A DNA stretch of 64,000 nucleotides from Clostridia bacterium (GTDB taxonomy: Bacteria; Bacillota_A; Clostridia; Christensenellales; Aristaeellaceae): positions 1-64,000 of the forward strand of contig JAFWUC010000056.1 in the NCBI GenBank assembly GCA_017518705.1, given 5' to 3'. The translations under genes were made by a program, and so were the position numbers. Of the stretch, positions 48,633 to 58,304 are shown in pieces. Positions within the stretch are counted from its first letter, which is position 1. Every line of letters starts with the position of its first letter. The notes below the pieces were generated by a model. The model was given only the letters and a program-made list of their open reading frames with translations, had not been told where the DNA came from and made no database searches.

Positions 48633-49841
48633 ATGTCACAGGTACTGGATCTGTTCAGGAAATACATACACGTCCCTTCCGCTTCCGGCGAGGGCGGCGA
48701 AAGCAAGCCCACCACTCCCGCACAGGTAGAGATGGCGAAGGTGATCGAGCAGGACCTGATCGCTTACGGATTTAAGGACGTATACCGCGACGGGCATGCC
48801 TACGTGTACGCCCGCGTGCCCGGAAACTGCGAAGGTCAGCCCAATATCGGGCTGATCGCCCACCTTGACGTGGTGAGCAACGAGCCCTGCGCGCCCATGC
48901 ACGAAAAGATATTCGAGAACTACGACGGCGGCGTGCTGGAGATTGGCAACGGCGAAAAACTGGGTCCCGAAGTGTTCCCCGCGATGAAAAAGTGGGCAGG
49001 CAAGACCGTCATAACCACCGACGGCACCACCATACTGGGCGCGGACGACAAGGCGGGCGTGGCTGAGATAATGGCCGCGGGCATCCGCCTGCTTAACGAC
49101 CCCTCGATAAAGCACGGCGAGGTGGAGATCTGCTTCACTCCCGACGAGGAAGTGGGCGGCGGCGCGGAAGACCTGGACCTTGAGCGCTTCGGAGCCGAGT
49201 TCGCCTACACCGTGGACGGCGGCGAACTGGGCGAGATAGAAAACGAGAACTTCAACGCTTCCTCCGCGAAGGTCAGCTTTACCGGCTTCGCCATCCATCC
49301 CGGCAGCGCGAAAAACCGCATGAAGAACGCCTGCCGCATGGCGGCGGACTTCGCTTCCCTGGTGCCCGAGTACGAAGCTCCCGAGCACACCGAGGGGCGG
49401 GAAGGCTTTTTCCACCTGGTGGGCATGAAGGGCAGCGCGGAAAACTGCATGCTGTTCTACATACTGAGGGATCACGACGCAGACAAGCTCGCCCGGAAAG
49501 AAGAGTACCTGCGCAGGACCGCCGATATGATCAACTTTAAGTACGGCGGGGACGTGTGCAAGGTGGAGATCCGCGAAAGTTACCGCAACATGATAGAGGT
49601 ATTACGGGACCGTACCGACATAATGGCGCGGGCGGAAGCCGCCTTCAGGAGCGTGGGCGTGGAGCCCGTCTCCCGTCCCATCCGCGGGGGCACCGACGGC
49701 GCGAGGCTGTCCTTCCGGGGACTGCCCTGCCCCAACCTGTCCACCGGCGGCATAAACGCCCACGGCAGGCTGGAGTGCGCCTGCGTCACCGATATGGAAA
49801 AGATGGTGGACGTGCTGATCGAGATCGTAAGAGCCGGATGA
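48633..49841 (+). CDS. pepT: Tripeptide aminopeptidase, peptidase T
   Basis: 402 residues, M20 metallopeptidase. Zinc ligands in GLIAHLDVVSNEPC and TTDGTTILGADDKAG, catalytic Glu in FTPDEEVGGGAEDL, YTVDGGELGEIENENFNA, and RPIRGGTDGARLSFRGLPCPNLSTGGINAHGRLE. Releases N-terminal residues from tripeptides in the cytosol. GAAAAGGAGAT precedes the start; the stop overlaps the next ATG (ATGA). Confidence 0.95.
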   Translation: MSQVLDLFRKYIHVPSASGEGGESKPTTPAQVEMAKVIEQDLIAYGFKDVYRDGHAYVYARVPGNCEGQPNIGLIAHLDVVSNEPCAPMHEKIFENYDGGVLEIGNGEKLGPEVFPAMKKWAGKTVITTDGTTILGADDKAGVAEIMAAGIRLLNDPSIKHGEVEICFTPDEEVGGGAEDLDLERFGAEFAYTVDGGELGEIENENFNASSAKVSFTGFAIHPGSAKNRMKNACRMAADFASLVPEYEAPEHTEGREGFFHLVGMKGSAENCMLFYILRDHDADKLARKEEYLRRTADMINFKYGGDVCKVEIRESYRNMIEVLRDRTDIMARAEAAFRSVGVEPVSRPIRGGTDGARLSFRGLPCPNLSTGGINAHGRLECACVTDMEKMVDVLIEIVRAG

Positions 49842-50956
49842 AAAAACTGCTGGCGCTGCTGTTCTGCCTGATAAGCCTGTCAGGGCTTGCCGAAGGCACG
49901 CTTGCCGCCTGGGGCGCGCATGCGCTGTATGTTCAGGGAAGCACCCTGTGGGCATGGGGCTCCAACCACATGGGGGAAAGCGACCCCGCGTCAAGGCAGG
50001 CGGCGGTCACCCTTCCCGTAAAGCTTATGGAAAATGCCGTAAGCGTCGCCTGCGGACGGCAGTTTTCTTTATGCCTGGACGCGGACGGCAAGGTGTGGAT
50101 ATGGGGAAATATCCCCATGGGTCTGCTCGATGGAGCAAGCGGGCGCGCGGAAGAGATGAAGCTCTTGGCCGAGCACGTGTCCCGGATAAGCGCCTGCGAG
50201 GAGAGCCTGACGCTGATATACGAAAGCGGGCAGGGCAGGTACTTTGTGTCCGGCACCTGGTTCGAGCTGGGCGACTGCCTTGACGCCGCCTGCGGGGCGG
50301 ATTTCGCGCTGTACCTGAATACGGACGGCGAAGCGTGGTTCATTGGAAACCCCGACTATTTGCCTTCCGGCTCCCCGACGCCCTGCAAGCTGGCGGACGG
50401 CGCGGCGTATGCGGCCGCGGGCGGACAGACGGGCATGATTGTTTCCGAAGACGGGCGCCTGTACGTGTTCGGCGCCTCCGGAACGGAAGGCCGCTTGGGG
50501 CTGGACACGGACGAATGGATATTTTCCCCGACGCAAAACGGCGTCATAAACGCGCTTGCCGCTGCCTGCGGGCCCACCGCCGGCGGCGCGGTGACGCAGG
50601 ACGGCGGGTTCTGCGTATGGGGTGCGCTGTACAGCTACTTTACCGGTTTTGACGAAAGCGGCGCTCCCGCCGTTTCCGTGGCGGACGATGTGCTCATAAA
50701 TTACGGCAAAACGCCCGTCACGCTTATTGAGGGCGTAAGGGCTATCGCTTTCGGCGACGCGTTTTGGCTGGCCGAGACCGCGGACGGGCATGTCCTGTGC
50801 TGCGGGTCCAACGACTGGGGCCAGATGGGCGACGGCAGCATAACGGTATTTGAGATATTGGAGGAAGACGACGAAGACGGCGGCACCGACTACGCCGCAC
50901 AGGTCTGCGAAAACAACCAGCACGTGTTTTTCGGCGAAGTGATAATAGGGGAATGA
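49838..50956 (+). CDS. Secreted RCC1-like beta-propeller protein
   Basis: 372 residues. Signal peptide MKKLLALLFCLISLSGLAEG. RCC1-type repeats are spaced at about 50 residues: TLWAWGSNHMGESD, KVWIWGNIPMGLL, EAWFIGNPDYL, RLYVFGASGTEGRLG, GFCVWGALYSYF, HVLCCGSNDWGQMGDG, each with an ACG-type companion (SVACGRQFSLCL, AACGADFALYL, AAGGQTGMIV). In bacteria such propellers are extracellular binding modules of unknown ligand. Translationally coupled to pepT. Confidence 0.82.
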   Translation: MKKLLALLFCLISLSGLAEGTLAAWGAHALYVQGSTLWAWGSNHMGESDPASRQAAVTLPVKLMENAVSVACGRQFSLCLDADGKVWIWGNIPMGLLDGASGRAEEMKLLAEHVSRISACEESLTLIYESGQGRYFVSGTWFELGDCLDAACGADFALYLNTDGEAWFIGNPDYLPSGSPTPCKLADGAAYAAAGGQTGMIVSEDGRLYVFGASGTEGRLGLDTDEWIFSPTQNGVINALAAACGPTAGGAVTQDGGFCVWGALYSYFTGFDESGAPAVSVADDVLINYGKTPVTLIEGVRAIAFGDAFWLAETADGHVLCCGSNDWGQMGDGSITVFEILEEDDEDGGTDYAAQVCENNQHVFFGEVIIGE

Positions 50957-51002
50957 CCCCGTTTCACACAATAACGTTATTACACAGCCAGGAGGCTTAG
51001 AA

Positions 51003-51827
51003 ATGTCTGAACAAAACTGCACCCACGACTGCTCTACCTGCGGAGCGAACTGCTCCTCCCGCGAGGGCGGTATCCCCAAGGAAAAGCTGAAGGACGGCTC
51101 TTCCGTCAAAAAGGTCATCGCCGTGGTGAGCGGCAAAGGCGGCGTAGGCAAAAGCCTGGTGACCGGACTGCTGGCAACGCTGGCCCGGCGCATGGACTAT
51201 AAGACCGCCATCATGGACGCGGACGTTACCGGCCCGTCCATCCCCAAAATGTTCAAGTTCTCCAAACCCGCGGACAGCGACGAGGAGTCTCTGTTCCCCG
51301 CAGTGACCGCCACGGGCATCCGCGTGATGAGCGTGAACCTGCTGCTTGAAAACGAGACGGACCCCGTCATCTGGCGCGGCCCCGTTATCGCGGGCACCTT
51401 AAAGCAGTTCTGGACGGACGTGGTGTGGGGCGACAACGACATCATGTTCATCGACATGCCTCCCGGAACGGGCGACGTGCCGCTGACCGTGTTCCAGAGC
51501 CTGCCCGTGGACGGCATAGTGGTGGTCACCACTCCCCAGGAGCTGGTGGGCATGGTGGTGCAGAAGGCCGTGAACATGGCGGAGATGATGAACGTGCCGA
51601 TACTGGGCGTGGTGGAAAACATGAGCTACATCGCCTGCCCGGACTGCGGCAAAAAGCTGTACCCCTACGGCGAGAGCCGCTTAAGCGAGGCCGCCAAGGC
51701 TGCCGGTACGGACAACACCGCCGCGCTGCCCATTAATCCCAAGCTGGCCGCCGCCTGCGACAAGGGCATGATAGAGATGTTCGAAGGCGACTGGCTGGAC
51801 AAATTCATCGCCAAGCTATTAGGATAA
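51003..51827 (+). CDS. Mrp/NBP35-family Fe-S cluster carrier ATPase
   Basis: 274 residues. An N-terminal Cys motif C6-x3-C10-x2-C13-x3-C17 precedes the deviant Walker A AVVSGKGGVGKS; DADVTGPSIPKMF, FIDMPPGTGDVPLTVFQSLPVDGIVVVTTPQELV and VENMSYIACPDCGKK (bridging-cluster CxxC) follow. It carries [4Fe-4S] clusters to apoproteins. CAGGAGGC precedes the start. The N-terminal four-Cys extension is typical of anaerobes. Confidence 0.94.
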   Translation: MSEQNCTHDCSTCGANCSSREGGIPKEKLKDGSSVKKVIAVVSGKGGVGKSLVTGLLATLARRMDYKTAIMDADVTGPSIPKMFKFSKPADSDEESLFPAVTATGIRVMSVNLLLENETDPVIWRGPVIAGTLKQFWTDVVWGDNDIMFIDMPPGTGDVPLTVFQSLPVDGIVVVTTPQELVGMVVQKAVNMAEMMNVPILGVVENMSYIACPDCGKKLYPYGESRLSEAAKAAGTDNTAALPINPKLAAACDKGMIEMFEGDWLDKFIAKLLG

Positions 51828-51851
51828 AAATATAAAATCGGAGGAACAGTT

Positions 51852-52835
51852 ATGGCCAAGATCATAGGCGCTTCCCTTCCCAACATCCCCTGGCAGGACA
51901 AGCCTCAGGGCTGCAGCGACGTGCTGTGGAGGTATTCAAACAACCCCATAGTCCAGAGAAACGCCATCCCCTGCTCCAACTCCATCTTCAATTCCGCCGT
52001 GGTGCCCTTTAAGGGCGAGTTCGCGGGCGTGTTCCGCGTGGACGACAAACGCAGGGAAATGCGCATCCACTCCGCCTTCTCCAAGGACGGCTTCAACTGG
52101 AACATCGACCACGAGCCCTGGGTGCTGCTCAACGAGCGCGCCAAGGAAGTCGGTCCCTTCATTTACGGCTACGATCCCCGCTGCTGCCAGATAGACGGCG
52201 AGTACATCGTCACCTGGTGCAACTGCTATCACGGTCCCACCATCGGCGTGGCCAAGACCGAGGACTTCAGGACCTACTACCAGCTGGAGAACGCGTTCCT
52301 TCCCTTTAACCGCAACGGCGTGATGTTCCCCGAGAAGATTAACGGCAATTACGCCATGCTCTCCCGTCCCTCCGACAACGGGCACACTCCCTTCGGCGAC
52401 ATATTCTACTCCGAGTCTCCCGACCTGTGCTATTGGGGCAAGCACCGCCACGTGATGAGCACCCGGGGTTCCTGGCAGTCCACCAAGGTGGGCGCGGGTC
52501 CGATCCCGATCAAGACGGACGAAGGCTGGCTGCTGTTCTACCACGGCGTGCTCACCAGCTGCAACGGCTTCGTGTACCACTTCGGCGCGGCGCTGCTGGA
52601 TCTGGACCAGCCCTGGAAGGTCATCTACCGCACCGAGCCCTACCTGCTGTCCCCCCAGATGCCCTACGAGCAGATCGGCGACGTGCCCAACGTCACCTTC
52701 CCCTGCGCGGCGCTGGCGGACGCGGACACCGGAAGGATCGCCATCTACTACGGCGGCGCGGACACGGTCATCTGCATGTGCTTCGGCCAGGTGGACGAGA
52801 TCGTGGACTTCGTCAAACACAACAGCAAATTATAA
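51852..52835 (+). CDS. Glycoside phosphorylase family GH130 (beta-1,4-mannosyl-oligosaccharide phosphorylase type)
   Basis: 327 residues, five-bladed propeller. [117 protein letters not shown] and [14 protein letters not shown] are GH130 landmarks, including the general acid Asp in YDPR. It phosphorolyses beta-mannosides in the cytosol. GGAGGAACAG precedes the start. Exact substrate (mannobiose, mannosylglucose or mannosyl-GlcNAc) is not readable. Confidence 0.9.
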   Translation: MAKIIGASLPNIPWQDKPQGCSDVLWRYSNNPIVQRNAIPCSNSIFNSAVVPFKGEFAGVFRVDDKRREMRIHSAFSKDGFNWNIDHEPWVLLNERAKEVGPFIYGYDPRCCQIDGEYIVTWCNCYHGPTIGVAKTEDFRTYYQLENAFLPFNRNGVMFPEKINGNYAMLSRPSDNGHTPFGDIFYSESPDLCYWGKHRHVMSTRGSWQSTKVGAGPIPIKTDEGWLLFYHGVLTSCNGFVYHFGAALLDLDQPWKVIYRTEPYLLSPQMPYEQIGDVPNVTFPCAALADADTGRIAIYYGGADTVICMCFGQVDEIVDFVKHNSKL

Positions 52836-52843
52836 ACAGTGAA

Positions 52844-52866
52844 TGGGCGGGGAAGTTCCCCGCCCA
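52844..52866 (+). terminator. Hairpin after the GH130 gene
   Basis: GGGCGGGG pairs with CCCCGCCC around aagtt/t; no T run, so it is a weak terminator candidate and lies just before the LCP gene start. Confidence 0.4.
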
Positions 52867-52872
52867 AGTCAA

Positions 52873-53955
52873 ATGTATTACGACAGACCCAAGAAGCGCG
52901 GGGAAGCCAAGATTGCGGCTCCGCGAAAACCGAAAACACGGCCCAAACCGGCTAAGAAACAGGCAAAACCGGCCAAGACGACCGCGCCGAAACGGGAGAA
53001 AAAGCAGGATAAGCGGAACAGTAAGCATATCCTGCTCAGGTTCATCGCGCTGCTGCTCGTGCTGGCGCTTTTGGCGGGAGGCGGGCTGTATATCATGCCG
53101 ACAAACGTTTTCGCGAGCCATACCGCTTACGGAGCCGTGCAGAAGCTGCCCTCGGGCTGCGTCCACGTGCTTTTGATCGGCCTGGACCTGGACGGCAACA
53201 ACACCTCCCGCTCCGACACCATGATGATCCTGTCCATAGGCAAGGGCGGGGTGAAGCTCACCTCCCTGCAAAGGGACACCGGGGTGTACATAGAGGGGCA
53301 TAACGGCTTAAGGCGCCTGAACGCCGCCTACGCCTACGGGGGCGAGGAAGGGCTGATACGCACTGTAAACGGGAATTTCGGTTTCGACCTGTCCCGCTGG
53401 GCGACGGTGGACTACGACAGCTTCCCGGAGATAATCGACTCCCTGGGCGGGGTTCGCATAAGCGGCATCAGCGACGACGAGGCGGCCGAGATCAACTCCA
53501 ACATGAAGGAGCAGCTGCTCAAAAAGTACCGTGCGGGGAAAATGAGCCAGGAAGAGGTGCTCAAGACCTATTACGCCAACGAGCTGGCGTGCGGCGGGGA
53601 CTATGTTTTGAGCGGCATGCAGGCGCTGGGTTACGCCCGCATAAGGAAGACCGACAGCGATTACGGCCGCACCAACCGCCAGAGGAAGGTGGTAAGCGCC
53701 TGCGTGAGCAAGCTCAAGAGCTTTGACCCTGTCACGCTCATCCGCTTTTTCAAAGCCGTGAAGCGCAGCGTCAGGACCAATATGGGCACGCTGGAACTGC
53801 TCTCGCTGGGCGAAAAAGCGCTTTTCGCGGGCGGCATCACGCAGATGCGCCTGCCCGTGAACGGCACTTACAGGGACGACGGCGGCATGTTCTACGACGT
53901 AGACTACAATATGAACCGGGAGGCGTTCATAAGCTTCGTGTACGGGGAACGCTAA
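52873..53955 (+). CDS. LytR-CpsA-Psr (LCP) family cell-wall glycopolymer ligase
   Basis: 360 residues. A long Lys/Pro-rich cytoplasmic N-terminus (about 1-52), one membrane helix (about 56-76), then the LCP domain. This has VHVLLIGLDLDGNNTSRSDTMMILSI, TSLQRDTGVYIEGHNGLRRLNAAYAYGG, ATVDYDSFPEIIDSLGGVRI and GYARIRKTDSDYGRTNRQRKVV, with the pyrophosphate-binding Arg and Asp residues. It attaches teichoic-type or capsular polymers to peptidoglycan. No good ribosome site is seen before 52873; an alternative start ten codons upstream lies inside the preceding hairpin. Confidence 0.92.
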   Translation: MYYDRPKKRGEAKIAAPRKPKTRPKPAKKQAKPAKTTAPKREKKQDKRNSKHILLRFIALLLVLALLAGGGLYIMPTNVFASHTAYGAVQKLPSGCVHVLLIGLDLDGNNTSRSDTMMILSIGKGGVKLTSLQRDTGVYIEGHNGLRRLNAAYAYGGEEGLIRTVNGNFGFDLSRWATVDYDSFPEIIDSLGGVRISGISDDEAAEINSNMKEQLLKKYRAGKMSQEEVLKTYYANELACGGDYVLSGMQALGYARIRKTDSDYGRTNRQRKVVSACVSKLKSFDPVTLIRFFKAVKRSVRTNMGTLELLSLGEKALFAGGITQMRLPVNGTYRDDGGMFYDVDYNMNREAFISFVYGER

Positions 53956-53981
53956 TGCGTATCTGACGGGAGGTATTTGCC

Positions 53982-55199
53982 GTGAACAACAAACTCAAGA
54001 CGTTTATCGCGCTCATGCTGGCGCTGGCGCTGCTGCCCGGCGCGCTGGCGGGCGGGTTTTTCAGCGGACTGCTCAGCGGCGGTTCCGACAAGCTGCGCTT
54101 CGTGTCCGTGAAGGACAAGGTGTTCAGCACAGACAATTCCCGCGTCATCGCCGCCACGGGCGACGGCAGGAACGTGCTGATAATGAATGCGTTCGAGCTG
54201 TACCTCTGGGACACCATGTCGGGCAAGCGCTTCCCCGTGTGGTTCAGCGGGGAGAAGGATATAGAGCAGCTGAACTTCACGGTGCAGACGGCGTACGCGC
54301 GGCGGTCCAACGTGAAGAAAGAGCAGATGGAAGCGCTTAAGCAGAAGTACGACGAGATCACGGGCGCATACTTCGGGCGCAGCGGGATAACTCGTTTTAC
54401 CACCCTGGACGAAGTCAGCGAATGCTTCCCGATGATCATATCGATAGGCGCCAGGACGAAGGAGCTGGGCTCCCGCTGGGCGCTGGTGGAGGCGACATAC
54501 CTGTCCGCGATGCTGCTGATCGACCTTGAGACAGGCGAGGCCCGCTTTACGGAAGACAGGTACGCGTCAATAAACGGGGACAGGCTTCTGAACTCTGACG
54601 ACGGCAGCGTGACCGACCTTGTCACCGGGGAGACGTATTATCCCGAGTACAAAAGGGCGGAAACTGACTACTTTTTTGGCAATTCCAAGGCAATAAGACT
54701 GCTGGATGACGACAGCGTTCTGGTGTTGATCCCGAAATCGGAGATCAGGGAAGACAAGACACAGGACATGCTGCTGCATCATATTTCCGTGGACGGCGGC
54801 CAGATAACAGACTTGGGCTCCTTTGATTTCATGCGCGAGCCCTCCGAACTGCTGGTGACCGGAAACGGCAGGTACGCGGCGGCGTACTATCCGCAGGTGT
54901 ACTACGCAGACCAGGCGGTGATAGTCGACCTTGAGACCGGGGAAGTCATTACGCCGGAGATCGAAGATCTGCTGTTCACGGCAGCCACCGAAGACGCTTT
55001 CCTGTGCTATGACTTCAAAAACGCCGAAATGGTCAAACTGGACCCTGAGACGCTAAAGCGGAGCAAACTCGGCGTGTCAGGTCTGGGCAGGGGCAGCTAT
55101 GCGTCTTACACCATGATGGGCAGTTTGGTGGGCAACGGCAGGGGACTGTACTTTTCCCAGGGCGAAATACTGCGCGGCTACTTTGAACTTGACAAATAA
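53982..55199 (+). CDS. Secreted protein of unknown function, beta-propeller-like
   Basis: 405 residues, GTG start with GGGAGGTATTTGCC upstream. Signal peptide NNKLKTFIALMLALALLPGALAGG. Repeated strand pairs of the type VLIMNAFELYLWDTMSGKRF, AMLLIDLETGEARF, SVTDLVTGETYY and AVIVDLETGEVITPEI resemble WD40/PQQ-like propeller blades. No catalytic motif is seen. It follows the LCP gene by 26 bp and precedes the GH51 gene by 18 bp. Confidence 0.7.
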   Translation: MNNKLKTFIALMLALALLPGALAGGFFSGLLSGGSDKLRFVSVKDKVFSTDNSRVIAATGDGRNVLIMNAFELYLWDTMSGKRFPVWFSGEKDIEQLNFTVQTAYARRSNVKKEQMEALKQKYDEITGAYFGRSGITRFTTLDEVSECFPMIISIGARTKELGSRWALVEATYLSAMLLIDLETGEARFTEDRYASINGDRLLNSDDGSVTDLVTGETYYPEYKRAETDYFFGNSKAIRLLDDDSVLVLIPKSEIREDKTQDMLLHHISVDGGQITDLGSFDFMREPSELLVTGNGRYAAAYYPQVYYADQAVIVDLETGEVITPEIEDLLFTAATEDAFLCYDFKNAEMVKLDPETLKRSKLGVSGLGRGSYASYTMMGSLVGNGRGLYFSQGEILRGYFELDK

Positions 55200-55217
55200 T
55201 AAAGCGGAGGAGAGCAT

Positions 55218-56714
55218 ATGAAACACGCAAGCCTTATTCTGGACAGGGACTTCGCGATCTCAAAGGTCGACGAAAGGATATACGGCTCGTTCATAGAGCA
55301 CCTGGGCAGGGCGGTATATACGGGCATATACGAGCCCGGCCATCCCCGGGCAGACGAAAACGGCTTCAGGAAGGACGTTATCGAGCTGATCAAAAAGCTG
55401 GGCATCAGCTGCGTAAGGTATCCCGGCGGCAACTTCGTGAGCGGCTTCAACTGGGAAGACTCGGTGGGAGAGAACCGCCCCGCCCGTCTGGACCTGGCCT
55501 GGAAGACCACGGAAAGCAACGCCTTCGGCCTGCGCGAGTTCGTGCGCTGGTGCGAAAAAGCGGCCACCAAGCCCATGTACGCGGTGAACCTGGGCACGAG
55601 AGGCCCCAAGGAAGCCAAGGAAGTGGTGGAGTACTGCAACCATCCCTCCGGCACTTTCCTGAGCGACATGCGCATAAAGAACGGCGCCAATGATCCCCTG
55701 AACATCAAGCTCTGGTGCCTGGGCAACGAGATGGACGGCTCATGGCAGATGGGCGCCAAGACCGCCCAGGAGTACGCCCGCACCGCCTGCGAGGCGTCCA
55801 AGCTAATGAAGTGGGTGGATCCCTCCATAGAGACCGTGGCCTGCGGCTCCTCCCACAGCCATATGCCCACCTTCGGGGACTGGGAGTACAAGGTGCTCAG
55901 CGAGTGCTACGACACGGTGGACTACATGAGCCTTCACCGCTACTACGGCAATCCCACCGGCGACACCAACGACTTCCTGGCCTCCACGCTGGACCTGGAC
56001 GGCTTTATCAAGACTGTGGCGGGCATCTCCAGGGCGGTCAAGGGCAAGAAGCACACCAAGCGCACGGTGAACCTGTCCCTGGACGAGTGGAACGTGTGGT
56101 ACCATTCCAACCAGGACGACCAGAAGCTGTACAAAGAGCAGCCCTGGGGCAGCGCTCTGCCGCTGCTGCAGGACGTTTACAACTTTGAGGACGCGCTGCT
56201 GGTGGGCCTGATACTGATAACCATACTCAAAAACGCGGACACCGTGAAGATCGCCTGCATGGCGCAGCTGGTGAACGTGATCGCGCCCATTATGACCCGG
56301 GCGGGCGGCGGCGCGTGGGCGCAGACCATATACTATCCGCTGATGCACGCCTCCAAGTACGGCCGGGGCACCAGCCTCATGCCGCTGATCACCAGTCCGA
56401 CCTTCTCCACCAAGAGCTTTACCGACGTGCCCACCGTGGACGCGGCGGCGGTGACGGACGACGAGGGCAACCTGACCGTGTTCGCCGTGAACCGCGACCT
56501 CGAAGAGGACGCCCTGCTGAAACTGGACCTGCGCGCGTACGACACAGCGACGTTCGCGGGGCATACGGTGCTGACCAACGGCGACCTCAAGGCGGTAAAC
56601 ACCGAGGACAAGCCTTTCAACGTGGCTCCCGAGGAGCTCAAGCCCGCGACGGAGGACGGCTGCGTAAGGCTGCCCAGGGCCAGCTGGAACGTGCTGAGAT
56701 TCAGGACGGCCTGA
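55218..56714 (+). CDS. abfA: Alpha-L-arabinofuranosidase, family GH51
   Basis: 498 residues, no signal peptide. KVDERIYGSFIEHLGRAVYTGIYEPGHP at the start, RYPGGNFVSGFNWED, acid/base E171 in CLGNEMDG and nucleophile E290 in SLDEWNVW, then a C-terminal beta-sandwich (about 385-498). It releases arabinose from arabinoxylan or arabinan oligosaccharides inside the cell. GGAGGAGAG precedes the start. It is consistent with plant-fibre use. Confidence 0.96.
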   Translation: MKHASLILDRDFAISKVDERIYGSFIEHLGRAVYTGIYEPGHPRADENGFRKDVIELIKKLGISCVRYPGGNFVSGFNWEDSVGENRPARLDLAWKTTESNAFGLREFVRWCEKAATKPMYAVNLGTRGPKEAKEVVEYCNHPSGTFLSDMRIKNGANDPLNIKLWCLGNEMDGSWQMGAKTAQEYARTACEASKLMKWVDPSIETVACGSSHSHMPTFGDWEYKVLSECYDTVDYMSLHRYYGNPTGDTNDFLASTLDLDGFIKTVAGISRAVKGKKHTKRTVNLSLDEWNVWYHSNQDDQKLYKEQPWGSALPLLQDVYNFEDALLVGLILITILKNADTVKIACMAQLVNVIAPIMTRAGGGAWAQTIYYPLMHASKYGRGTSLMPLITSPTFSTKSFTDVPTVDAAAVTDDEGNLTVFAVNRDLEEDALLKLDLRAYDTATFAGHTVLTNGDLKAVNTEDKPFNVAPEELKPATEDGCVRLPRASWNVLRFRTA

Positions 56715-56762
56715 CAAAAACGGCCCTCACGGGCGTTCGGAATGTAAATTTCAGGATAAAGA

Positions 56763-56791
56763 TTGACAGACGCGGCAGATTATGATATCAT
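56763..56791 (+). promoter_or_regulatory. Promoter of the tRNA-Gly operon
   Basis: TTGACA (56763-56768), 17 bp, TATCAT (56786-56791). Confidence 0.8.
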
Positions 56792-56805
56792 ATCTGTCAC
56801 GTCAT

Positions 56806-56878
56806 GCGGTAGTAGCTCAGTTGGTAGAGCGCCACCTTGCCAAGGTGGAGGTCGCGAGTCCGAGTCTCGTCTACCGCT
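56806..56878 (+). tRNA. tRNA-Gly (anticodon GCC), copy 1
   Basis: 73 nt. Acceptor GCGGTAG/CTACCGC, anticodon loop TTGCCAA. The three bases that follow happen to be CCA; copy 2 lacks them. Identical to the gene at 56958-57030. Confidence 0.95.
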
Positions 56879-56882
56879 CCAT

Positions 56883-56953
56883 GCGGGTGTAACTCAATGG
56901 CAGAGCGCCAGCCTTCCAAGCTGGATACGTGGGTTCGATTCCCATCACCCGCT
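56883..56953 (+). tRNA. tRNA-Gly (anticodon TCC)
   Basis: 71 nt. Acceptor GCGGGTG/CACCCGC, anticodon loop CTTCCAA, T-arm GGGTTCGATTCCC. It sits between the two identical GCC copies. Confidence 0.95.
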
Positions 56954-56957
56954 CTGC

Positions 56958-57030
56958 GCGGTAGTAGCTCAGTTGGTAGAGCGCCACCTTGCCAAGGTGG
57001 AGGTCGCGAGTCCGAGTCTCGTCTACCGCT
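56958..57030 (+). tRNA. tRNA-Gly (anticodon GCC), copy 2
   Basis: 73 nt, the same sequence as copy 1 at 56806-56878; no encoded CCA. A terminator follows directly. Confidence 0.95.
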
Positions 57031-57031
57031 T

Positions 57032-57060
57032 AAAAAAACCTCCGTTTCCGGAGGTTTTTT
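57032..57060. terminator. Bidirectional terminator between the tRNA-Gly operon and the metallo-hydrolase gene
   Basis: AAAAAAACCTCC, loop gtttcc, GGAGGTTTTTT. Flanking transcripts converge. Confidence 0.9.
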
Positions 57061-57076
57061 CTTTTTGCGTCACCGC

Positions 57077-58189
57077 TTATTTCGCGGGCAGGACGGTCAC
57101 CTTGATGTCCCTATAGCTTCCGTCGAAGGCGGTGGCCCTTATCACGCATTCGCCGGGAGCCACCGCGTAAACGGTGCCCGAGGCGGGGTCGGGATACGCG
57201 ACCGCAGGATCGCTGCTTTCGTAGAACAGCGTCTCGAGCATGCGTGTCGGGTGCATCTGCTTGGTGTAGTTTTTGTGCTTGCCTGCCTTAAGCGTGACTT
57301 TGCTTATGTTGAGTTTCCATCTGCTGTCGAGCTTATACTGGGTCTCATAGGTCATTTCTTCGCCGTCGGTTTTGAAAATGATGGTGCCGGCGTTGGTGTA
57401 GGAGGTGATCATGACCCTTGCTCCGGCGCGGCGCGCCTTGTTTATCTGTTCGTACTTGGGCGGGTAATCGCTGGAGGTGGAAAAGATAAAGTATTTGCAT
57501 TTCAGCACGCTATACAGCGTATCGTGCAGCCCGACGTTATGGTGGGGGCTTTTAAGCACGTCGCAGCAGAGCAGTTCGCTGTCCTGCTTGACCAGGTCTT
57601 TCAGTATCATGTTGGTTGTGTCGGAGCAGAACAGAAAGCTTTTTTGAAAAAAAGTCAGCCTGAATATCAGGGAGTTGTCGTTTTCAGCGGCTTCGGTATA
57701 CTTGTCGCAGCGGACTATCTTATCGGGACCCACGCAGGTGAGCACCGCGCCGCCGAGCATGAATTCGTCTCCCTTTTTGACCTTGACATAAGGAGTGGAG
57801 TTGATGATATCCCGTTCCTGCTTGGTGTGGGCATTGTCCCGCATGGCAGAGACGGCCAGGTCGTAATTGGTCAGTATGGCGCCGCTCTTGAGCTTTCCCA
57901 TTATCGCGGGAGCGCCCGCCACGTGGTCCGTGTGCGCGTGGGTGCCGATGTAGTATTTAAGCTCGGTGACTCCACGGGACTGTATGTATTCGGCGCACTT
58001 TGTGCCCCAGCTGTATGAGCCGCCGTCTATAAAGGCGACTTCCCCGCCGCATATGATAAGGATGCCGTCATTGCGCCCGACATTCAGAAAATGCACTTCG
58101 AGGATATCGCGCTCTTCTTCTTCGGCAAAAGCCGTGCAGCTAAGCGCCAGTACCAGCGCCAGCGCGAAAAGTGATATGCGACGGAACAT
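57077..58189 (-). CDS. Secreted metallo-beta-lactamase-fold hydrolase (ComEC C-domain-like) with Ig-like C-terminus
   Basis: 370 residues. Signal peptide MFRRISLFALALVLALSCTAFA. The hydrolase domain (about 28-265) has EVHFLNVGRNDGILI, IDGGS, the THAHTDHVAG zinc motif, FLFCSDTTNMI and KSPHHN, as in the extracellular nuclease-like part of ComEC and stand-alone relatives. A bacterial Ig-like (Big_2) domain ends the protein (SDPAVAYPDPASGTVYAVAPGECVIRATAFDGSYRDIKVTV). It may degrade or modify surface nucleic acids or phosphoesters; substrate unproven. GGAGGGGCAC sets the start. Confidence 0.85.
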   Translation of the reverse strand: MFRRISLFALALVLALSCTAFAEEEERDILEVHFLNVGRNDGILIICGGEVAFIDGGSYSWGTKCAEYIQSRGVTELKYYIGTHAHTDHVAGAPAIMGKLKSGAILTNYDLAVSAMRDNAHTKQERDIINSTPYVKVKKGDEFMLGGAVLTCVGPDKIVRCDKYTEAAENDNSLIFRLTFFQKSFLFCSDTTNMILKDLVKQDSELLCCDVLKSPHHNVGLHDTLYSVLKCKYFIFSTSSDYPPKYEQINKARRAGARVMITSYTNAGTIIFKTDGEEMTYETQYKLDSRWKLNISKVTLKAGKHKNYTKQMHPTRMLETLFYESSDPAVAYPDPASGTVYAVAPGECVIRATAFDGSYRDIKVTVLPAK

Positions 58190-58304
58190 GTGCCCCTCCG
58201 TTTCAGGTAAAATGCCCGCCAATTGTAACATATGCGGCAAAAACATGTCAACCGCAGCCCCGGCGGCGCCGCGGCGGGGCGGCATCCCGCGGATCTGCGC
58301 GGGA

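Noticed and set aside
56879..56881. CCA encoded by tRNA-Gly copy 1
   Set aside because: The identical copy 2 lacks it, as do the other tRNA genes here, so the three bases are probably coincidental spacer.
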